Part shown: positions 7,700 to 15,800 of the stretch, piece after piece | Position numbering within the stretch: the stretch's first letter is position 1 | Layout: the number at the start of each line of letters is the position of its first letter | Source: Chitinispirillales bacterium | GTDB taxonomy: Bacteria; Fibrobacterota; Chitinivibrionia; Chitinivibrionales; Chitinispirillaceae | DNA length: 38,971 bases | Direction: 5' to 3' | Assembly (NCBI GenBank): GCA_031286265.1 | Contig: JAITUP010000122.1 | Coordinates: 1 to 38,971 of the forward strand | Position numbers and translations under genes: made by a program | The notes under the pieces: generated by a model | What the model saw: only the letters and a program-made list of their open reading frames with translations | Database searches by the model: none | Told to the model about the DNA's origin: nothing

Positions 7700-8023
7700 A
7701 TGGATCCGGTAACTATGATGTTGGTAGGCACCATCGGCGGTGCGGCGGTAAAAGGCGTAGGCAGCCTAATAACCAATTCGCAAAACAAGCACGAGGCTCG
7801 CCGTCAGCAAGCGACTGCCGATCAAATGGCCAATCGTCAATTCGCATGGGGCCAACAAATGGATCGGTTCAATATGGATATGCAGAACCGCCAGCAGAAT
7901 GAAGTTGAAAAAGTAAATCAACACAGAATAACGCAGGACAGAGTTAGCCAGCTTAATGAAAAGCTGAAGACTAACATGGCCCTGCAGAATCACGTACGTT
8001 CGTTATGGGGAGGTGGACAATGA
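7700..8023 (+). CDS. Small probable DNA-ejection protein (107 aa)
   Basis: The N-terminus is a Gly/Ala-rich amphipathic or weak membrane helix ('MMLVGTIGGAAVKGVGSLI', residues 5-24). A Gln/Asn-rich helix ('RQFAWGQQMDRFNMDMQNRQ') and a basic helical end follow. This layout matches small podoviral internal proteins (T7 gp14 or P22 gp7/gp20 style) thought to line a channel across the envelope during DNA entry; the match is by layout, not sequence. AAGGGA precedes the ATG. Its last four bases overlap the start of the next gene. Confidence 0.55.
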   Translation: MDPVTMMLVGTIGGAAVKGVGSLITNSQNKHEARRQQATADQMANRQFAWGQQMDRFNMDMQNRQQNEVEKVNQHRITQDRVSQLNEKLKTNMALQNHVRSLWGGGQ

Positions 8024-9828
8024 ACGCAAACTTCGGAAACTACAGGCCGATAGACTACGCGCATCACAGCACGGCCGGGCGTGATATCGGCAACGCGCTC
8101 GGCGATGCGTTCGCGAATGTTCCTATTGCCGTTAGGGCCGGGCAAGAATGGCAACAAGAAATAGATGAACGTAATGTACGGAAGATGGAAGTAGGAGACG
8201 CGCATGCCTTTTTCCGTAATACGTTTGGGCCAGCCGGCTTCACCAATGTTCCCGATCCACGAAAAGGGGAATCGCTTGATGATTATGTGGCACGTGTCAG
8301 CAAGGCGGCAGATACGTTCTATCAGGGGCTTAGCGAGCGAGATAAAGGTATTTATTACCAAAAAGCCCAAAAGGCCGTTGACCAATATAAAGGCTTGACG
8401 CATTCACAGGGACACCTCGACAGGTTTAACGTGGGAGCAATGCAGAGCAAGCCCCTCGGGGAAGCGCCTAAACAAGGCGGGGAATACGGTCAAACCCCGT
8501 TGGCCGTTCAAGCTATCGATGAGAGGAACGACCTTCCAGGGTTTGGCGCACAGCTTGGGGAGGGTTTGTTTCCGCAAGGCGCACAGGGGCCGAGCCTACA
8601 AGTGGGGAGCAATACACCGATCTCTATACCGCCTATGCCGCAACCGCAAGCTACATCACCGATGAGTTTAGGGCCAATGTCTGCCCCTCAAACTCCGCCG
8701 AGTATGGACGGGCTTGCGCTGAATACGCCGCAACTCCCAACCGGCACCGGAACGCCGGTACCAACCTACGGCAATCATGGAAGCGGCGGTATAATATCAC
8801 AAATGGCGGAACACGCCGAACAACAATTAAGCGCACCGCAATCGCCGCAAGCCACACCGCAATCGTTCAGTGAGCAACTTAATGAAGCTGATCAACGTTT
8901 TGTAGTGGAGGCGGCTAATGAATTACGGCGCAGACATGCGGAAATAGTGGAGATGCACCAGCGACGCCTAATCAGTCCAACGGAGGCATTGGCGGAAGAA
9001 CGCAAGATTAGGGCAGAGTACGCTGCGCTAATGAAAGGCAAGACAGCACGTGAGATACAATTGTTAGAACAGCAAATGGCCCAAGAGCGAGAAGACAATG
9101 TCGCACGGCGAACCCATGTTTGGGGCCAGCAAAATCAAAATGAGTTCATCGATAGAAGAACCGGTAAGGCAATGACACATATCAACCCGGCAGATTGGGA
9201 GCATGTTGATTTTGGTGAAAACTTTGGCGAGAGACAGAGGAGACACGGTAGAAATATGGACCATGCCAATCTCGAAATAAAGAGAGAGGCATTAGCCCAA
9301 AAGGGGACAGGCGGTAGTGGCAGTGACGAATTACTATCCCAAGAAATACAAAGGTATCAATCTACACGTGGTGATTTACGCGCTAAATTATCTGATAAAA
9401 CATTAAGGATACCAGATGACGTAAGAGAAAACATGATGAGGCAATATGAGGCAGAAGGTAGACATTTGGATGTTTTAGCGGATGCGAGGGAGTTTGTAGC
9501 AAGACATAGAGTGTCCCCCGATGAAGGGCGAAGAGCGGCGCAACTGATGCATAGAAACGAGCTATCGTTATTTCTTCCTGCACTTAGACAGAGTGAGGGC
9601 TTACAACAAACTCTAATAGGAATAGCGCGAGATCGGAACGTGACAGCTAAAGAGATAAGAGACGGGTTAATTAAGCACTTAGCACGCAACGAGCGAAACG
9701 GATACGCTGATGATATTTTGGGCTTGAATGTTGCAGAACAAACAAAGTGGATCAATACTTTGTTGGAGAAAAACGGGTATGACTGGGTTCCTGATGAACC
9801 AGTGGGTAACAGGGGGCGGCGCAGATGA
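8020..9828 (+). CDS. Probable internal virion protein (602 aa)
   Basis: An ATG at 8005 is in frame, but the one at 8020 is preferred because GGGGAGGTGG lies just upstream and it gives an ATGA overlap with the previous stop. Residues about 1-130 are helical. Residues about 160-300 are Pro/Gln-rich and low in complexity ('IPPMPQPQ'). The C-terminal half is highly charged and helical with coiled-coil character ('LLEQQMAQERED'). No catalytic motif is visible. Together with the two genes before it and the giant gene after it, this looks like the ejection or core proteins of a podovirus. It ends in a basic 'GNRGRRR' and overlaps the giant gene by ATGA. Confidence 0.55.
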   Translation: MNANFGNYRPIDYAHHSTAGRDIGNALGDAFANVPIAVRAGQEWQQEIDERNVRKMEVGDAHAFFRNTFGPAGFTNVPDPRKGESLDDYVARVSKAADTFYQGLSERDKGIYYQKAQKAVDQYKGLTHSQGHLDRFNVGAMQSKPLGEAPKQGGEYGQTPLAVQAIDERNDLPGFGAQLGEGLFPQGAQGPSLQVGSNTPISIPPMPQPQATSPMSLGPMSAPQTPPSMDGLALNTPQLPTGTGTPVPTYGNHGSGGIISQMAEHAEQQLSAPQSPQATPQSFSEQLNEADQRFVVEAANELRRRHAEIVEMHQRRLISPTEALAEERKIRAEYAALMKGKTAREIQLLEQQMAQEREDNVARRTHVWGQQNQNEFIDRRTGKAMTHINPADWEHVDFGENFGERQRRHGRNMDHANLEIKREALAQKGTGGSGSDELLSQEIQRYQSTRGDLRAKLSDKTLRIPDDVRENMMRQYEAEGRHLDVLADAREFVARHRVSPDEGRRAAQLMHRNELSLFLPALRQSEGLQQTLIGIARDRNVTAKEIRDGLIKHLARNERNGYADDILGLNVAEQTKWINTLLEKNGYDWVPDEPVGNRGRRR

Positions 9829-12800
9829 GTTCAAGAGTTGACGCTATAGCGGAGATGTTTCGTAAAAACCATGAAGAAGCGGAAAGCCGTTCAAGAGTTG
9901 ACGCTATAGCGGAGATGTTTCGCCAAAATATGGGAGATATTGCTATTAACCGAGCAGATATTACTCCTTCCGAATCATTTCATTCATCGACCGACCGACC
10001 GGAGCCTATCGACAACGAGCATACCGAAAGCCAACCCATAGACTACGGGCCACCCTCAACGTTTCCGGCCAACCGTGATGACGACGATGAGCTACCTCCC
10101 GAGCATCTTGGGCGAATTGACAAGCTGGGAGAGTTGACGAGGCCGGTACGTAGTTGGGCGCAGGGTGCGGGTAGGCGGATATTGGGGGGTCTCCACGAGG
10201 CGGCTTCAGCTTTAACGCCGGTCGGGCACATGGTTGAAGCGGCGCGGGGTGTGGCGGATGCCGTAGATATGTATGAGACGGAGTACGCCGAATCATTAGG
10301 TAATCGTGTCCGCCACGGTGCGCTTAATGCGGTAAGGCGGATGCCCGAAGCAAGCAATCCGGTGTCACGTACTCTTCGAGGGTTTGGCGAGACCATGGCT
10401 CATAGTCGGATGGCTTCCCACCTCTCCCCGCTTAGTCGTGAAGAGCAACGCGAGCAAAAACTCCGCACTCCCGCGCCTATCGATCACAGAGAATCAACGC
10501 ACGTCCCCGGTTCTGAATTGGGGCGATTGCCGAGGGGTGTGTATCCCCATGAGCACTATAAAAACGACCCTGATTATTTCAATGAGGACGATTATATTAG
10601 TGCCGAGCAAGCCGAGATGCTCGGTGTTGCCGGTACCGGATATCGCGAGGGCGCGGCAGGGCCGGATATTACGCCGGTTAGATTCGATTTTGAGGGTAGT
10701 GATGGGTGGTTAGCTAAAAACATTTCAAAATACATCCCATCCTTAAACGGTTCTCCAAGTATGAACCGCCAAATTCGCCGAGTAATAGAAGACGGGTTTA
10801 CCGATGAAGAGTATGCGGGTTTCCGAGAGATAGGCGAATATCTTTTGGGGGAAATGCAAGACCTTTCAAGCCCTAACCGTCAACAGGATTTCTATCTTTC
10901 GTTGCCCCGTGAGGATCAAATAGCTTTAGACCACGTGCGATTTGATTCCGGGCGGAGTGTCGCGGCCCGGGCGCAGGCGGGACGCGCCCTTCCCCTTAAT
11001 GCCTATTGGATTCCCGAACGCAGGTCCGAACAGGTAGCGTTAGAAAAGTACCCTTACACTGCCATGGCTGCCGGGATGGCTACTAATGTCGCCCAAACGA
11101 TGGCGGTTGCCGGTTATGTTGGCGCGGGGGTTGGAAAAATCGGCAAAGGCTTGAGCGGCGTTAAAGGGGCGGGGGCGGTCGGCAAAGCGGCGCGAAGTAC
11201 GGGGGACGCGATTGGCGCGGTCAGAAGGGTAACGTATGGAGATACGGTAATTGATGCGTCCTCACTCTTAAGAGGTGCGTTAACGCGCGGAGCTACAGCA
11301 GGGACTATGAGCATGTCGAGAGATGCCGGTAGGGCTACGTGGGAAGAAATGCTGCTGAATGCTACGCGAGCGGCGGCGGGGTCTATGGTGTCTATCGTGC
11401 CGGAAGTGGGTATCAGCGCCGAGGGTATGGGGATATTGCTACAGGCGCCGGCCAGCCTCCTCGTTGATAACGCTTTCGACTTTGCGTGGGGAGTGGCGGC
11501 GAATGAGGATATACATACAAAGGAGTGGTGGATAAACACGACTATGGCAAACGCCGTATCGATGGGTTTTTCGATAAAGGATACGTTTAGCGGCGACACT
11601 TTCAGGGCCCAGCAATTAGCCCATCGCGCCGACGCGGGGGCAATTAAAAGCAAAATCCGCGGATGGAGGCGGGGTAAGGGCAGTGAGGGATTTGAGATTG
11701 TGCCAACTAAGGGTGGCAGGGTAGTCGGATGGGATGAAGCTGAAATCGCCTCACTTGAAAATGCCTATGACCGAGTTCAGACCGAGAAGCCGGACCAGTC
11801 TGTAGATTTTTCCCGAACATGGGGCGGTTCCGCCGAACGGCAACGGGGAGAGCTACAGGATGTATGGCGGGAAGGGACGCAGAGAGGGAGGCCGCAGAGA
11901 GGGGTACGCCATGAGGCCGAAGCGAGGGGAAGGCAGGAAGCCCCCGAAATATCGACAGAGAGGGGCCAGGGAGCGCGTCATGAAGACGGGGCGAGGGTTA
12001 GAGAGGGCGAGACAAGAGACGGCGATTTTGGACGGTCTACGACAGAAAGAGGCGTAGCGACGGTAGATCAGTTGAACGCTCGCCATGAACAACACCGGCA
12101 AAAGATTGAAGATTTTGCGCCTGTAAGGGAAGAACTGGCAGGGTGGGTAGACCCGGAGATTTTACAAAAATATCCCGCAGAGCATAGAGAAACGATAAGG
12201 AGAGATTTGGCAGACATGGAGGCGAAGGTCGTGGCCGGTTCCCTCGCTCCCCACAAGGTAGTATCGGAGGAAAGGATTAAAGGCATATTGGGGGAACTGC
12301 AACGGAAGGGCGTTCCTTTTATTATGGAGGGTACGGACGTTGGCAATCTCGGCGGCCTGAATGCTCACCACAATAATGACCATCCAGCGGCAAACGTCAC
12401 CTTCCGCAAGGTGATAGGCGGCGCGTATATAGACGAGGTGAATAAGTTTGGGGGGATAGTGGCGCGTGTGGGCGGTGACGAGTTCGCTACGCTTTGGGTT
12501 GGCTATGATAATGTGGCCGACGTTAATAATATACGACATGCGATTGAAGGCAAAATACGACAGACGCGAGACGATCTCGGCCTTGGCGATTTGGTATATC
12601 CGAAAAGTCTTAAAAAGGATTATGATTTTGACGGTCATATACGTACCGGTGCGCTTCATACCAACTACGGTTTTGTCAAAGGAGACAACACGAGTAGCTT
12701 TGACGCATTGCTAAGTCGAGCGGATCAGAAAGCGGCCAAGCAAAAAGGGGATGAAATTAGAGCCTTCATTAAAGCACAAAGCGGAGAGGCTACAAAAAAT

Positions 12801-15800
12801 GATATCGACGCGCAAAATAATTCTGCAAAAGCTGAAAATAGGCCTTATAATGATGGTATAGGGAAAGGAGAAAATTATGAGCCAAGAGTCACGGGACAGA
12901 AGGATGGGGATCACGCCGGAAATGTCCATGGAAGAGAGATGGGCAATTCGGAACAAAGGCTTCACTCCCGAACAATTAGAGGAAATGACCAGGCAGAATC
13001 TGAACCAGTTGGATCATTGGAACGGCCGGGGCATATACGCCGGCAAACCGTGGATGGAGCTACAACCGGTGTAGACCGCCCTCTCCCCACCAACTGGCGC
13101 GGCGTTGTCCAAGACCTCTACGAGCGTTTTGGCTTCCCCGCCAAACGCGCCCCGGACCCATTACCGGCGCCGGAAGCCCCCGCCGATTCGCCGCGTGCCC
13201 AAAGGCAACGCAGGCTAAAAGCTGCCAGGCAAGAAACTGCTGAACCTCGTAAGAAAAAATGGCAGGACATCCCCGAAGAAGACCACTCGCCCGAATACCA
13301 CCGCAATACCGTCGCCCACCACCTTTCCGATCAGGTACACGCCGCGCTAAAAGCATCCGGCCACACGGGATGGCTCACGGACTACCGCATCATAACGGGG
13401 CAGCCCATGTTTGCTAAAAATGTCCGTAGGGAGATTACACCCGAAGCGCAGAACGTCATAAACAGAATAGCCGGTCGCGTTTCCCGCGCCTACGATTCTG
13501 ACTTCCAAGGCCGGCAAATGGCAGACGATGGCCAACGCGGTACCCATGTCGGCGATAATCCGTATAATAGGGCGGGGTTAGAAGTGCCTACGCACGGTGA
13601 CGACGTCCGTAATATCCTCGAACGCAACTACATGAGTGGAGACAATTTTTTGAAATGGCGCAGGAGCTACGCCGACGTTCACTGGAAATCAAAAGCCGAG
13701 GCGGAAGCTAACAGCGCGAAATTGTCCGAGGCCTACCGCGTGTTTGAAGAAGAACCCCACAGGCTAACACGGGAGCAACGGCGGCGGATAGAAGACGACT
13801 GGCAGGCCGATTTGGTTGAAGCCATGCGCGACATGGGAGCGCCTGACAACATCGTAGACGCGGTGATAAGGGCTACCGAGGGGGAGAGTAGCGGGGGTGG
13901 CCGTGGCGGGAAACATAATTACAGTATCGGCGAGTACGCTAAAGACGTGGGGTCGGGGAGGGATTACGGGGATACTGGCATCGGCAGGAATTATTTTCAG
14001 GGGCAGGAGGCTAAGGCGGATATGTATAAGCATGGTGTGAGCGCCCAAGAAGCGCGCAGTAAACTCAATGATTTGCTTAGTGAAGATCGGGTGTTGTTGG
14101 TAACAAGCAAGGACGGCAATGAGGCGAGGATAAGCCGCTCTACTGTCGGTAAGATGCTTTCAGATACCGCAGTAAACAAATCTGTAGACAATGGTTTTAC
14201 TGCGAGGCAACATTATGCAGTTGTTTCTGATATTGAAAACGTGTATCGCAATTCTACCAGGGTTTCAAGTAGCCCCGACAAACACGGCTACCCTGATGTT
14301 ACCATACATAGATTGGCTACTCCATTAGGCTTTAACGAAAGTGCAGCGTACATTACGGTAAAAGAAACGATACAAGGCGGGAATAGGGTACATAGCGTAG
14401 AACTTATAGAAATAAGGAAGCTTGGTAGCACCTTTCGGACCGGCGGGAATAAACCCGACGACTCCTTCCTACCAAGCTCCTCTACTACTAATCTACGACA
14501 TTCCGGCGAGAAAGTCAATAGCAAAAGTAAAAATTCTTCAAATACCGGCTCCGATGCTTCCAAGGGTGACTACAATGACCGTCCGCAGTCCGGCCCGTCC
14601 GGTGAATCTTCCGGCCTACGCCCCATCGAGATGCCGGAATTAGTAACAATTGTGCGGGAACTCTTGGATGGCAATTCTCCCCGAATCATGCGCTATATGA
14701 GGGTACTCGAGGCACGGGGCGCAGCCCATCGTGTAAAAGACGAGAACGGTAACTGGCAATGGAAGCGTATCGATCTTGCCGCGGATATTTTCAAAGACCC
14801 GGGGCAAGCCGCTAAGGTGCTGGCGCATGAGATAGGGCATATTATGACACGGTACGGCGGGGAAGGCAAATACAAGGCCATTGCGCAGAAAATTAAAAAC
14901 GCTTCGCACCAGTTCAAACAATTTATCGAGGACGACCCCAACGCTACAATGCTAACGGCCAAAGATCGCCTACGTATTAAAAAAGAATCCGAGCAGCTTC
15001 TGAAGCACGGCGAGCGGTGGATAGACGAGATAATTACCAAGGAGACACGGTACACCCCGGACGAGATCAAAGCGATATGGAATAGCGTAGATATGGGCAA
15101 AGCAGACCCTATACTGTCGGACTACATCAAAGGATTAAACAGCGCTTCGAAGAAGGCGCTTGTCACCGCCGTCATCAGGAATAAAGCGACACCGGACTAT
15201 GTCCCCAAGAGAACGGAGCAGGTGGCTACGGGGAACAGATTCCTCGACACATCCAAGCCAACGCCGGCAGAGCTCGCCACCGCCTACCGCCGCGCCATCC
15301 TCAAGGAAGCCGAAGCGCGGAGGTTGACGGAAGTCAAAATCCTCTACGATGAATTGTACGCATTCTCCAAAAAATGGCGTCCGTTTGATGAGAGCAAAGC
15401 AAATTTCAGGCACCGCAAGTATCGGGCGAAAGGCGAGGAAGTTTTCGCCGATGCCATTTCGGCATACATCAATGATCCAGCATTTTTAAAGCAACAGTGT
15501 CCTAACTTTTGGCGGGTGTTCCACGGGTGGGAAGGAAGCCGAAGCCCATTTACCGAGGCACATCGTGGGATTCAGCAGTTGCTTGGGCGTGGGGATGATG
15601 CGGTGCAAGACGCAAGAATAGCCCAGTCCATCAAAGGATTCGATGATAAATTACAAGAGAAAATAGATGAACGTAAAGCACGGGAAGCAAAGAAGAAAAA
15701 AGGGGTGGAGAGGGGCAAGGCGGTGGTAAAAGAGGCTGGCAGAGCGCTTGTGGACAAATACCGCAGCATACTCAACGCCGAAAGGATTTTAGAGGGGGAG

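Noticed and set aside
11114-11653. 179-aa Ala/Pro/Ser-rich frame on the - strand
   Set aside because: It mirrors the Gly/Ala-rich stretch of the giant protein and has no independent support.
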